From positions 62,001 through 126,000 of the forward strand of contig JAJPHZ010000013.1 in assembly GCA_021325025.1 (NCBI GenBank): a stretch of DNA of 64,000 nucleotides, given 5' to 3'. A model generated the notes under the pieces. That model was not told where the DNA came from. It searched no databases and was given only the letters and a program-made list of their open reading frames with translations. Source of the DNA: Pseudomonadota bacterium (GTDB lineage Bacteria; Desulfobacterota; Binatia; Binatales; Binataceae). A program made the position numbers and the translations under genes. Positions 1 through 9,347 of the stretch are shown one piece after another (position 1 is the first letter of the stretch; the number at the start of each line of letters is the position of its first letter).

Positions 1-475
1 CGCCGGCTTTGGCCGCGTTGTAGGCGCCCGCACCGTAGTCGCCCGCCAGCCCCGAGATCGACGCCGTGTTGACGATCACACCGCCGCCCTGCGCAACCAT
101 CTGCGGCAGCGCGAATCGCATCCCGTAAAACACCCCCGACAACGTCACCGAGATCGTTTTGTGCCAGTCCTCGATGCTGATTTCTCCCACCGGTCCCATG
201 CGGGTGGCGAAGGCGTTGTTGAACAGCACGTCGAGCCGGCCGAAGCGCTCGACGCTGAACTTCACCATCGCCTCGACCTGCGCGGGATCGCTGACATCGG
301 TATGGCGAAACACTGACCGTGCACCGAGGTCGGCAGCCACCCGCCGGCCGTTCTTGTCGTCGATGTCGACGATCACCACTTGTGCGCCCTCGGCGACGAG
401 CAGCCGCGCCGTCGCCTCGCCGATGCCCGAGCCGCCTCCGGTAATGACGGCGATCCTGTCGTCCAGCTTTCCCAC
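1..475 (-). CDS. SDR family oxidoreductase (3' end outside window)
   Basis: This is the N-terminal ~158 residues of a short-chain dehydrogenase/reductase; the C-terminus runs off the left edge. The translation opens with a Rossmann glycine motif (TGGGSGIG, about residues 12-19). It then shows the family's NNA segment and, near the edge, the serine region plus a YNAAKAG stretch matching the YxxxK catalytic motif. I chose a GTG start at 475 because GGGAGG lies about 8 bases upstream and the protein begins just ahead of the first beta strand, as usual for the family. Such enzymes use NAD(P)(H) to oxidise or reduce alcohol/keto groups; the substrate cannot be read from the sequence. It is divergent from the hibernation-factor gene. 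Confidence 0.9.
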   Translation of the reverse strand, partial: MGKLDDRIAVITGGGSGIGEATARLLVAEGAQVVIVDIDDKNGRRVAADLGARSVFRHTDVSDPAQVEAMVKFSVERFGRLDVLFNNAFATRMGPVGEISIEDWHKTISVTLSGVFYGMRFALPQMVAQGGGVIVNTASISGLAGDYGAGAYNAAKAG

Positions 476-505
476 CGAATTCGCCTCCCGCCTTTTTTTC
501 GTGCC

Positions 506-522
506 TCTGTGTTTAGCACAGA
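506..522. promoter_or_regulatory. 17-bp perfect palindrome in the SDR/hpf intergenic region
   Basis: TCTGTG and CACAGA are exact reverse complements separated by 5 bases. The site lies about 31 bases upstream of the SDR start and about 165 bases upstream of the sigma-54-like element at 688-703. That distance suits either an SDR operator or an upstream activator site for a sigma-54 enhancer-binding protein. No T-run follows, so a terminator is unlikely. Function is inferred from symmetry and position only. Confidence 0.4.
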
Positions 523-687
523 CAAAAAGAACCGGCACGGAAACCGGTGAAAAAGCCAGCGCTCCCGCGCAAGAAAATCCCTTTCCAAGTGATTCCAAAG
601 GAGCCATTGGCTGATTCCTTAGGCCACAGGGCGTCCGGGTAGTGGAAATTCGCCACGTTAGCGCACGGAGTAGCATAGCTTTCGCGG

Positions 688-703
688 GGGCACGCCGATT
701 GCT
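688..703 (+). promoter_or_regulatory. Sigma-54 (RpoN) -24/-12 element upstream of hpf-CSD
   Basis: The sequence GGGCACGCCGATTGCT matches the consensus TGGCACGNNNNTTGCW at every defined position except the first (G for T). The invariant GG and GC dinucleotides have the correct spacing. The predicted start near 714 gives a leader of about 50 bases before the hibernation-factor ATG at 766. This match is stronger than the others in the window. Usage is inferred. Confidence 0.6.
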
Positions 704-765
704 GCATAGCAGGGCGGAATGGCGGCGGCGAGCCGCCCTGAGCTGGAAGAGAGAGAGCGACCCAC

Positions 766-1302
766 ATGCAACGCCCACTTAAGATTACCGCCCGTGACTT
801 TACGCTTTCCGACGCATTCGAGGCCGAGATACGGCAGAAGGCCGCCGCTTTGGACAACTATTACCACCGCATCACCGGCTGCGACGTAACCGTCACAGCC
901 CCGATCGATCATCATCGCAAAGGCGGTCCATTCGACGTCCGAATCCGCCTGACGGTGCCGGGCAAGGAACTGGTGACCAATCGGCAGTCAGAAGAGGGGC
1001 TGGCAGCGGCCATCCGCGAAGCGTTCGACGCTATCCGGCGCCAACTGGAAGACTATGTGCGCGAGCAGCGCGGCCAGGTGAAGACGCACGAAGAGGCGGC
1101 GCAGGGCCGCGTGGTCCGTTTGCTCAACGATTTCGGCTTTCTGGAAACACCCGACGGGCGCGAAATCTATTTCCATCGCAACAGTGTGCTCAACAACGCC
1201 TTTGACAAGCTGCGCGTTGGAATGCAGGTGCGCTTCGTCGAGGAGGAGGGCATCGAAGGGCCGCAAGCCAGTACGGTAGCGATTGTGGAACGCAAACACT
1301 AA
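766..1302 (+). CDS. Ribosome hibernation factor (HPF/RaiA-like) fused to a cold-shock-like domain
   Basis: This 178-residue protein has two domains. Residues ~1-105 carry the HPF/RaiA fold signature (PLKITARDFTLSDAFEAEI at the start, then alternating strands and a long helix), which in characterised relatives sits in the 30S decoding region and silences ribosomes under stress. Residues ~114-178 resemble a cold-shock/S1-type OB fold: GRVVRLLNDFGFL, then REIYFHRNSV, the RNP-like surface of cold-shock proteins. This is not the usual long-HPF dimerisation tail. The gene stands alone behind a sigma-54-like promoter, and the acyl-CoA synthetase begins 27 bases downstream. Role in stationary-phase or starvation ribosome protection is inferred from family. 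Confidence 0.85.
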   Translation: MQRPLKITARDFTLSDAFEAEIRQKAAALDNYYHRITGCDVTVTAPIDHHRKGGPFDVRIRLTVPGKELVTNRQSEEGLAAAIREAFDAIRRQLEDYVREQRGQVKTHEEAAQGRVVRLLNDFGFLETPDGREIYFHRNSVLNNAFDKLRVGMQVRFVEEEGIEGPQASTVAIVERKH

Positions 1303-1329
1303 AGGCGTGCGGCCGGCACGACATTGTCC

Positions 1330-3083
<1,754 letters not shown>

Positions 3084-3087
<4 letters not shown>

Positions 3088-4094
3088 CCCCGACACCTCA
3101 AGCCGCAAGCTCCAACCATCCACAGCCCGCTGGCGAACACTCGCTGACGGCGCTGCGGCAGATGATATTGATCCGCCGCTTCGAGGAGAAGTGCGCGGAG
3201 TTGTACAACGCCGGCAAGATTCACGGCTTCGTCCATCTGTATATCGGCGAGGAAGCGATTGCGGTGGGCGTCATTGCGCAACTGCAGCCCGAGGACGCGA
3301 TCGTGGCGACTTATCGCGAACACGGCCACGCGCTGGTGCGCGGCGTGCCGGCCACGGCCGTAATGGCCGAGATGTACGGCAAACAGGAAGGATGCAGCCG
3401 CGGGCGGGGCGGCTCGATGCATCTGTTCGACGCCGCCACCCGCTTTTACGGCGGCAACGCGATCGTCGGCGGCGGATTGCCGCTGGCCGTGGGCCTGGCG
3501 CTGGCCGACAAGATGGCGGGGCGTGCGCGCGTGACGGCATGCTTTTTCGGCGAAGGCGCGGTGGCCGAGGGCGAGTTCCACGAATGCCTCAATCTGTCGG
3601 CGCTGTGGAAGCTGCCGGTGCTGTTTTGCTGCGAAAACAACCTGTACGCGATGGGCACGGCGCTGCGCCGCTCGGAGTCGGAAACCGATCTGTGTCTGAA
3701 AGCGTCGAGTTATGAAATGCCCGCCTGGCCGGTGGACGGGATGGATGTCGAAGCGTGCCAGGACGCGGCGCGCCGCGCGCTGACGGCCGTGCGCGGCGGC
3801 GGCGGTCCGCTCTTTTTGGAATTCCGCACCTATCGCTTCCGCGCCCACTCGATGTTCGACCCGCAACTGTATCGCGAAAAACAGGAAGTAGAGGAGTGGA
3901 AGAAGCGCGACCCGATCCTCACCTTTGGCGCGCGGCTGCGCGAAGCGGGTTTGCTCGACGACAATGTTCTCAAAAGCATCGAAGACGACGTTGCCGCCGA
4001 AATCGACCGCTCGGTGGAATTTGCCGAAGCCGGCACCTGGGAGCCGGTCGAGGAGCTGACCCGCTTTGTCTATTCCGAAAGGACGCGCCCATGA
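3084..4094 (+). CDS. pdhA: 2-oxoacid (pyruvate/acetoin) dehydrogenase E1 alpha subunit
   Basis: A 336-residue thiamine-diphosphate-dependent E1 alpha subunit. It begins with the family-typical region [18 protein letters not shown] and carries the ThDP/Mg motif [15 protein letters not shown] at about residue 156, followed by ENN. The [10 protein letters not shown] stretch and a C-terminal phosphorylation-loop-like segment ([11 protein letters not shown]) agree with PdhA/AcoA enzymes. With E1 beta it decarboxylates a 2-oxoacid or acetoin and acylates the lipoyl arm of E2. It overlaps both neighbours by 4 bases (ATGA). Choice between pyruvate, branched-chain and acetoin substrates is uncertain; length and motifs favour the PDH/acetoin type. 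Confidence 0.9.
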
Positions 4095-5101
4095 GCGCGG
4101 AGGGCGCCGCGGCGCAAACCGTCCGCATCACCTACCGCGAGGCGATGCGCCAGGCGATCCGCGAGGCGCTGATTCGCGACCCGCGCGTGTTCCTGATGGG
4201 CGAAGATGTCGGGCGCTACGGCGGCTGCTTCGCGGTCAGCAGGGGATTGCTCGAAGAGTTCGGGCCCGAGCGCATCCGCGACACGCCGCTGTCCGAGTCG
4301 GCGTTCGTCGGCGCCGGCATCGGCGCCGCGATGGGCGGGATGCGCCCGATCGTGGAAATCATGACCGTCAACTTCAGCCTGCTGGCGCTCGATCAGATCC
4401 TCAACAACGCCGCCACCATCCTTCACATGTCGGGCGGCCAGTTCAACATTCCGCTGGTGATTCGTATGACCACCGGCGCCGGGCGCCAACTCGCCGCGCA
4501 GCATTCGCACAGCCTCGAGGGTTGGTACGCGCACATCCCCGGCATCAAAATCCTGACGCCCGCGACGCTCGAAGACGCGCGCGGCATGCTGTGGACGGCG
4601 CTGGAGGATCCCGACCCGGTCCTGATCTTCGAGCATGGCGGCCTCTACAACACGGAGGGCGAGCTGGCGGCCGATGCCGGCGCGGTCGAGATCGATCATG
4701 CTGCGGTGCGCCGCGCCGGCTCGGATGTCAGCCTGATTGCCTACGGCGGCACGCTGGGCAAGGCGCTGCGCGCCGCCGAGGAGTTGGCGGCGGGCGGCAT
4801 CGACGCCGAGGTACTCGACCTGCGCACGCTGCGCCCGCTGGATACCGAATCGATTCTCGCCTCGGTGACGCGGACCCATCGCGCGGTGATAATCGACGAA
4901 GGATGGCGCAGCGGCAGCATCGCGGCCGAGGTCAGCGCGCGCATCATGGAAGGTGCGTTTTACGAACTCGACGCGCCGGTTGCGCGCGTATGCAGCGCCG
5001 AAGTACCGATGCCCTATCCCAGGCATCTGGAGGAAGCGGCGCTGCCGCAGGCGGCGACGGTGGTGCAGACCGTGCGCGCGATGGTGGGCAAACGTGATTG
5101 A
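4091..5101 (+). CDS. pdhB: 2-oxoacid (pyruvate/acetoin) dehydrogenase E1 beta subunit
   Basis: A 336-residue E1 beta subunit. Recognisable features are the N-terminal [14 protein letters not shown], then [12 protein letters not shown], the [16 protein letters not shown] region, and the C-terminal transketolase-C segment ([11 protein letters not shown]). It pairs with the E1 alpha gene just upstream to form the alpha2beta2 ThDP enzyme. The ATG at 4091 overlaps the preceding stop, so a longer reading frame that starts upstream inside pdhA is not the real start. Its own end overlaps the E2 GTG start by 8 bases, indicating coupled synthesis of the complex. Confidence 0.92.
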   Translation: MSAEGAAAQTVRITYREAMRQAIREALIRDPRVFLMGEDVGRYGGCFAVSRGLLEEFGPERIRDTPLSESAFVGAGIGAAMGGMRPIVEIMTVNFSLLALDQILNNAATILHMSGGQFNIPLVIRMTTGAGRQLAAQHSHSLEGWYAHIPGIKILTPATLEDARGMLWTALEDPDPVLIFEHGGLYNTEGELAADAGAVEIDHAAVRRAGSDVSLIAYGGTLGKALRAAEELAAGGIDAEVLDLRTLRPLDTESILASVTRTHRAVIIDEGWRSGSIAAEVSARIMEGAFYELDAPVARVCSAEVPMPYPRHLEEAALPQAATVVQTVRAMVGKRD

Positions 5102-6365
5102 GTTCCGGATGCCATCGCTGGGCGCGGACATGGAGGCCGGCACCCTGGTGCAATGGCTGGTCAAGCCCGGCGACCGCATCAAGCGCGGCGACGTTATCGC
5201 CGTGGTCGAGACCGAAAAAGGCGCGATCGAAATCGAGGTATTCGTGAACGGCATCGTGCACAGCTTCACGGTGCAAGAGGGCGAAAAGGTGCCGGTGGGA
5301 ACGGTTCTGGCGCTGATTGCGGCCGACGGCGAGGCCCCAGCAGTGCCAACTCCACCGGCCATCAAGCCTGTGCCGCCAATCGCGCCGCCGCCAGTGCGGC
5401 CGGTGACTCCAGCCGCCGCCGCGCCCCCGCCGCGCGCCGAGAAGCAACCAGCACCGGCACCCGGGCCGGCGCTCCAGCCGTCCCCCGCCCGCTTGCGTAT
5501 CTCGCCGCTGGCGATGCGTGTCGCGATGGAGTTAGGCGTCGATCCGGCGGCCGTCAAGGGTACCGGTCCGGGCGGCGCCATTACTCGATTCGACGTGGAA
5601 GCGGCCGCCAAGGCCAAAGCCGCGCCGCCCCCGACGCCTCCCGCTGCGCCCGCCCCCGCGGCGCTTAAACCGGCGCGCCCCGCCATGATGGCGGCCGACA
5701 AGCAGGCCGCGATGCGCCGCGCCATCGCCGCGGCGATGGCGCGCTCCAAGCGCGAAATCCCGCACTATTACCTTGGCACCCGCATCGATATGAGCCGCGC
5801 GATGGCCTGGCTGCGCGAGGAAAATCTCAAACGCAGCGTCAACGACCGGCTGCTGTATTCGGTGATGCTGCTCAAGGCGGTGGCGCTGGCGCTGCGCGAT
5901 TTCCCCGAGCTTAACGGCTTTTGGGTCGATGGTGCGTTCAAGCCCGGCGAGGGAATTCATGTTGGCGTTGCAATTTCGCTGCGCCTGGGTGGTCTGGTCG
6001 CCCCCGCCATTCACGACGTGGACAAAAAGAACCTGAGCGAGATCATGACCGGCCTGCATGACCTGGTAAAACGCGTGCGCGCCGGCGTGCTGCGCAGCTC
6101 GGAAATCGCCGATGCCACGATTACCGTCACCAGCCTGGGCGAGCAAGGTGTGGAGCACGTGTTCGGCGTGATCTATCCGCCGCAGGTGGCGCTGGTAGGG
6201 TTCGGCAAGATCGTCGAACAGCCATGGGCGCAGGCCGGGATGGTCGGGGTGCGGCCGGTGATCATGGCCTCGCTGTCAGGCGACCATCGCGCCAGCGACG
6301 GCCATCGCGGCGGCCTGTTTCTGGCCGCGCTCGACCGTCTGCTTCAGGAGCCGGAGAGGTTATGA
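5094..6365 (+). CDS. pdhC: Dihydrolipoamide acyltransferase E2 component
   Basis: A 423-residue E2. Residues ~1-80 are a lipoyl domain with the attachment lysine at K42 (ETEKGAIEI). A Pro/Ala-rich flexible linker follows, then a peripheral subunit-binding domain (~145-180: [23 protein letters not shown]). After a second linker comes the catalytic domain, with the terminal HxxxDG-type motif DHRASDG. The GTG start at 5094 gives [16 protein letters not shown], the standard start of a lipoyl domain. There is one lipoyl domain, as in PDH/acetoin E2 proteins. No lipoamide dehydrogenase (E3) gene accompanies it here, although the binding domain for one is present. Confidence 0.92.
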   Translation: MIEFRMPSLGADMEAGTLVQWLVKPGDRIKRGDVIAVVETEKGAIEIEVFVNGIVHSFTVQEGEKVPVGTVLALIAADGEAPAVPTPPAIKPVPPIAPPPVRPVTPAAAAPPPRAEKQPAPAPGPALQPSPARLRISPLAMRVAMELGVDPAAVKGTGPGGAITRFDVEAAAKAKAAPPPTPPAAPAPAALKPARPAMMAADKQAAMRRAIAAAMARSKREIPHYYLGTRIDMSRAMAWLREENLKRSVNDRLLYSVMLLKAVALALRDFPELNGFWVDGAFKPGEGIHVGVAISLRLGGLVAPAIHDVDKKNLSEIMTGLHDLVKRVRAGVLRSSEIADATITVTSLGEQGVEHVFGVIYPPQVALVGFGKIVEQPWAQAGMVGVRPVIMASLSGDHRASDGHRGGLFLAALDRLLQEPERL

Positions 6366-6613
6366 CCGACGAGGAAATCAAGGCGCTGGTGCTGCGGGAA
6401 CTGAGTAATATCGCGCCCGAGATCGATAGCTCCCGGATCGATCCGGCGGTCAACGTGCGCGATCAGGTCGATCTGGATTCCATGAACGTGCTCGACCTGA
6501 TGATCGCAATTCATCAAGCCACCGGCGTCGAAATCCCCGAAGCTGACTATCCCAAAATCCTCACCCTCAACGATTTCGTCGCCTACCTCAGGCCACGCCT
6601 GAAGGACCGCTAG
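6362..6613 (+). CDS. Acyl carrier protein in the dehydrogenase operon
   Basis: An 83-residue acidic helical carrier protein. The motif [10 protein letters not shown] places the phosphopantetheine serine at S40. It overlaps the E2 stop by 4 bases (ATGA), so it is translated with the complex. It is not in a fatty-acid-synthesis context. A plausible idea is that it receives or buffers the acyl group made by the ligase or dehydrogenase, or acts in lipoate/octanoate supply for E2, but neither is shown. It is the last gene of the five-gene operon and is followed by a strong inverted repeat at 6684-6717. Confidence 0.85.
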   Translation: MTDEEIKALVLRELSNIAPEIDSSRIDPAVNVRDQVDLDSMNVLDLMIAIHQATGVEIPEADYPKILTLNDFVAYLRPRLKDR

Positions 6614-6683
6614 CACGCAACATCGCCGCTCAGGTCAACCGCGCAGGGTGCCTGAAAGGTACGGGCCGCGGCGTTCAGGAGCG

Positions 6684-6717
6684 GGGCAACAGGGCGGAAT
6701 TTACCGTCCTGTTGCCC
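6684..6717 (+). terminator. Strong hairpin downstream of the acs-pdh-acp operon
   Basis: GGGCAACAGG and CCTGTTGCCC are perfect 10-bp complements, and an inner CGG/CCG pair extends the stem around a short AT-rich loop. There is no U-tract after the 3' arm, so it is not a canonical intrinsic terminator. It may be a 3'-end stabiliser, a processing site or a terminator acting with Rho. Confidence 0.4.
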
Positions 6718-6819
6718 GCGCAACAATATCCGGAGTGAGACGAACAGGCTGAGTTGTCGCTGTACCGGGCCCTTGAGCGCCTGGTCTGTTGAGAGATCCT
6801 TAACCGCGCTGTGAATCGC

Positions 6820-7059
6820 TTAGCCGGCTATCGATTCGATGGTTGACTTCTTCAGCCAGCGGTCAATCACTGCTTTTTGGAATCGCCAGTCGCTGCCAAT
6901 CTTGAAGGCTGGAATCTGACCGCGCTTGAGCAGCCGGTAGATGGTGCTGGGATGGCAACGCAGATATCGAGCCAGCATTGACACAGTCCAGATCTCGTTT
7001 GCGCCGGCCGCACGCTCCGCAGCTCGGCTCCCTTTTGTGCTACTCCTTTCGTATCGCAT
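6820..7059 (-). CDS. Excisionase-type helix-turn-helix protein
   Basis: A 79-residue protein with a winged HTH of the excisionase/MerR-like kind. The segment WTVSMLARYLRCHPSTIYRL forms the helix-turn-helix, and GQIPAFKIGSDWRF the wing. Such domains bind DNA; in mobile elements they act as Xis, but many free-standing copies are chromosomal regulators. No integrase, att site or phage gene lies nearby, so a regulatory role is more likely than an excision role. The ATG at 7059 is preceded by AGGGA. The flanking DNA (7060-7200) is noticeably AT-richer than its surroundings. Confidence 0.75.
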   Translation of the reverse strand: MRYERSSTKGSRAAERAAGANEIWTVSMLARYLRCHPSTIYRLLKRGQIPAFKIGSDWRFQKAVIDRWLKKSTIESIAG

Positions 7060-7362
7060 TTGGTTGTCCCTAAAGGCTCTCCGCTTGGACTAAATTCGGA
7101 GTGCTCAAACTAAGGATACACCGGTAGGCTATCGTGGCAAATAGGGTGGAGCTTAAATTCTTATTTTTGCGCTTAAAAATAGTTCCAATTGAGAATTATC
7201 GACCCCGTATCCGGGCGCGGAGGCCAAAAACCAATTGCGGCGGATGGGCCCGCCTCAACCGAGGCTTGTCTGATAAGGCCCGATGCAGCCCCAAAAACCG
7301 ACCACCGCGCAGCTTACCCGCGATGCGATAGCACTTCGCTTCCAGGATGCGTTGGCCCAGCG
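7060..7362. other. AT-rich intergenic region with a small hairpin
   Basis: No credible gene. It lies downstream of the BON operon and upstream of the HTH gene, both on the minus strand. A perfect 7-bp AT stem (TATTTTT/AAAAATA, 7162-7181, 6-base loop GCGCTT) is the only obvious structure; it could end BON-operon transcription weakly. Short reading frames here have no ribosome site or recognisable protein. Confidence 0.5.
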
Positions 7363-8169
7363 TTATTGGCGGACTTCCAGCCGATTAATTACCAGGTCCA
7401 CGCCGAACGTGTACCACGCATCCATCTCGGCCATTTCCTTCTCGCCAGGGCTGGCTACGCATCCTTCCAGTACCACCACGCGGTTGCGGGTAAGGACGCG
7501 AATCGCGTCGGCATTGAGCAGCGGGTCTTTCTCCAGTACCAGGCGCACGGCGTCAGTAATCTCGCTGTCGCTGAGCTCCTGGGGCGGATCGACCTCGATG
7601 CCATTGATTACGTCGCGGCTGCCCGGCACCCACCACGCCAACGCGCCCGCCAGCGACTTGTGGGCGATGCTGGCGACCCGGCCATCAAGGGTCACGACGC
7701 CGTCATCCACCGCCACCTCAATCAAGCCGCGGCCGTGGTCTGAGAGCGCTTCGCGCACGGTCTGCCAGCTATCGTCGGTGCGGAGCCGAATGGAGCAATT
7801 CTCAAATGCGGGCTCGCCCAGCAGGCTGTCGCGCAGATGGTCGCGAATCTCGCCGTCGCCCATGCGGCGGGCAGGAACCACGCGCAGCCGATCGACGATT
7901 CCGCTTACGCCCGGAGTCGAGGCGGCCACTTCCAGGGCCAGTTTTTTGGCGGCGATGTTCTCGGTCTCGCCCTCCAAAATCAGCGCGCCGTCGCGCTCGC
8001 GACGAATCGCGAGCGGGAACCGATGCAGATTAACGCGGGGCTCATGCTCCAACGCCGCCCGTACCTGCGTCACAACTTCCTGCTGCGCTTCCCCAGTCAT
8101 CGCCGTTTCACTCCTTAGCCGCCTCGGGTCGCGACCAGCGCCACCCGTAAACTTTGTTGCAATGCTCAT
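7363..8169 (-). CDS. Triple BON-domain protein
   Basis: A 268-residue protein made of three BON-like units at about residues 30-95, 105-190 and 197-268. Each has the helix-strand pattern ending in V.G.V or similar (ILEGETENIAAKKLALEVA; VTLDGRVASIAHKSLAG; VVLEGCVASPGEKEMAEMD). BON domains bind phospholipid or ligands and occur in OsmY-type stress proteins. No signal peptide is visible, so it is probably cytoplasmic, unlike OsmY. Its ATG overlaps the stop of the universal-stress gene (ATGA), supporting the 8169 start over an internal ATG near 8101. It is the third gene of a coupled stress operon. Confidence 0.8.
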   Translation of the reverse strand: MSIATKFTGGAGRDPRRLRSETAMTGEAQQEVVTQVRAALEHEPRVNLHRFPLAIRRERDGALILEGETENIAAKKLALEVAASTPGVSGIVDRLRVVPARRMGDGEIRDHLRDSLLGEPAFENCSIRLRTDDSWQTVREALSDHGRGLIEVAVDDGVVTLDGRVASIAHKSLAGALAWWVPGSRDVINGIEVDPPQELSDSEITDAVRLVLEKDPLLNADAIRVLTRNRVVVLEGCVASPGEKEMAEMDAWYTFGVDLVINRLEVRQ

Positions 8170-8681
8170 CTGACGGTCAGCACCGGGCAGGGCGCCTCGC
8201 GCACCACCTTTTCGGCAACGCTGCCCAGCAGCAGGCGTCCCACGCCCGTGCGCCCGTGTGTGGCTATCACCACCGAGTCCACACCGAGGTCTGCGATCGC
8301 ACGCAAAATCTCGCGGACAGCCTCGCCCTTGCGCGCTACCAACTCGAAACGAATGTGCTCCGGAGCCGGGTCAGGAATCATCTGGCGCAGCTCCATCTCG
8401 ATATCGCTGCGCGTGACCGGATATGGCTCGATCGGAACTCCGGCAATGGCAGGAGCAAGCGGTGCGACATGCAGCAGGTAGATGACCGGGGCCGGTCCCC
8501 GCGCCGCTTCGCAGGCAGTTTCAACCGCAGCCCGCGAGGCGCGGTCAAAGACGACCGGACACAGAATCCGGTTAAATAGCTGGTGTGCCGGGCTGGCGGC
8601 GCCCTTTGGTTGACCATTTGTGTCTGTTCGTTCCATCGCGGCACCGCACGCAGGCCGGCTCGGCCCGCGGCGACCCCTCAT
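8166..8681 (-). CDS. Universal stress protein (UspA family)
   Basis: A 171-residue single-domain Usp. It opens with the strand LFNRILCPVVFD. Its C-terminal nucleotide-binding motif is GRTGVGRLLLGSVAEKVV, matching G-2x-G-9x-G(S/T), so ATP binding is likely. The start at 8681 overlaps the upstream stop (ATGA), which supports it over the internal ATG at 8636. It is coupled to a small helical protein upstream and the BON protein downstream. The usual role is survival under starvation or other stress; the specific trigger is unknown. Confidence 0.9.
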   Translation of the reverse strand: MRGRRGPSRPACGAAMERTDTNGQPKGAASPAHQLFNRILCPVVFDRASRAAVETACEAARGPAPVIYLLHVAPLAPAIAGVPIEPYPVTRSDIEMELRQMIPDPAPEHIRFELVARKGEAVREILRAIADLGVDSVVIATHGRTGVGRLLLGSVAEKVVREAPCPVLTVR

Positions 8682-8899
8682 CCCTGGCGCAACTTGCGCA
8701 GCACCTGTTGCAGTTCGGCCAATCGCGCCAGGTCGATGTTCTTAAGACTGCGTTCGGCTTCGGCGATGCGCTGCGGATTATGGTTTATATGGCTAAGCGT
8801 GATGCGCTCGATTTCGGCAATCGTGCTGCGCAGCGCTCGTTCTACTTCGGTAAGGCGCGTGGCCAATTCCCTGATATGTTGCGACTCGCGCTGGGTCAT
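8678..8899 (-). CDS. Small helical protein, first gene of the Usp-BON operon
   Basis: A 73-residue charged protein (MTQRESQHIRELATRLTEVE at the start) that appears almost entirely helical with heptad-like leucine and isoleucine spacing, suggesting a short coiled coil. I do not recognise a family. The ATG at 8899 follows a clear GAAGGGAG ribosome site; longer frames extending upstream to 9151 are not supported. Its stop overlaps the Usp start by ATGA. The tight coupling suggests it works with Usp, perhaps as a binding partner, but that is inference. Confidence 0.75.
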   Translation of the reverse strand: MTQRESQHIRELATRLTEVERALRSTIAEIERITLSHINHNPQRIAEAERSLKNIDLARLAELQQVLRKLRQG

Positions 8900-8999
8900 G
8901 ACTGCTCCCTTCCGGCAAGACTTATTCTCCAGAACAACAGCGCCCCGCGTATCGTAAGGCACAATTCGCGCCGGCAAGGTTGCAGGGCTTTGGCGTATG

Positions 9000-9015
9000 A
9001 GCACGCAACGTGCCG
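9000..9015 (-). promoter_or_regulatory. Sigma-54-like element upstream of the Usp-BON operon
   Basis: Read on the minus strand, CGGCACGTTGCGTGCT keeps the GGCACG block and the GC of the -12 element with correct spacing, with two mismatches to the consensus. The predicted start near 8990 leaves a leader of ~90 bases before the small helical gene. The site is also partly palindromic (GCACG-CAA-CGTGC), so a repressor or activator site is an alternative. Confidence 0.35.
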
Positions 9016-9032
9016 CTTTTGCTGCACTTGAC

Positions 9033-9060
9033 GAGACACACTGTTCAACGCCGGTGTCTC
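9033..9060. promoter_or_regulatory. Inverted repeat GAGACAC-N14-GTGTCTC
   Basis: The two 7-base arms are exact complements. The repeat sits between the two divergent sigma-54-like elements, about 55 bases upstream of the predicted minus-strand start and ~240 bases from the plus-strand start. It is a candidate binding site for a dimeric activator. No known consensus is claimed. Confidence 0.35.
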
Positions 9061-9268
9061 CTTTGAGCACACCGATGTACCCCTTCGGGAAGCATCGCCG
9101 CGCCCGAGTTAGCTTGTCTTCTCTTTCGATCGCGATCCGCCTGCTCCGCAATGTGGCACGTCATCGCGCCGTCTTTGCAGCGATTTGCGCATGAATCGTG
9201 CCATTGACCGATTCGGAAATCCTATCCGCAGGCGGGTAAAAAGTTCCCGCTTCGGGCCAAATTGGCCG

Positions 9269-9283
9269 TGGCACGATGTATGC
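9269..9283 (+). promoter_or_regulatory. Sigma-54 -24/-12 element upstream of the amidohydrolase operon
   Basis: TGGCACGATGTATGC matches TGGCACGNNNNTTGC with a single mismatch (A for the first T of the -12 box). The predicted start at about 9295 leaves ~53 bases to the ATG at 9348, which has a good ribosome site. Requires an enhancer-binding activator if real. Confidence 0.5.
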
Positions 9284-9347
9284 GCCCGGCGCGCAGGAAG
9301 AGCATCGCGCACGCCAGGCGCCAGAGCTTGAAACGGAGGAATTACCG

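Larger units (their letters stand above)
8900..9347. other. Divergent promoter region between the Usp-BON and amidohydrolase operons
   Basis: There is no credible coding sequence. It contains two opposing sigma-54-like elements (9000-9015 minus, 9269-9283 plus) and a 7+7 inverted repeat (9033-9060), described separately. Both flanking genes have good ribosome sites, so this block is most likely purely regulatory. Confidence 0.6.

Noticed and set aside
4070..5749. A 559-codon minus-strand reading frame
   Set aside because: Antisense to pdhB and pdhC, both strongly identified on the plus strand.
7134..7331. Short plus-strand frames between the HTH gene and the BON operon
   Set aside because: No ribosome sites and no coherent protein features; they cross an AT hairpin.
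9135..9165. A second TGGCACG on the plus strand
   Set aside because: It lacks a TTGC-like -12 box at the right spacing, so it is not counted as a sigma-54 element.
9276..9347. Upstream start for amidohydrolase copy 1
   Set aside because: The ATG at 9348 has a strong ribosome site and matches the paralogues' N-termini; 9276 lies inside the sigma-54-like element.
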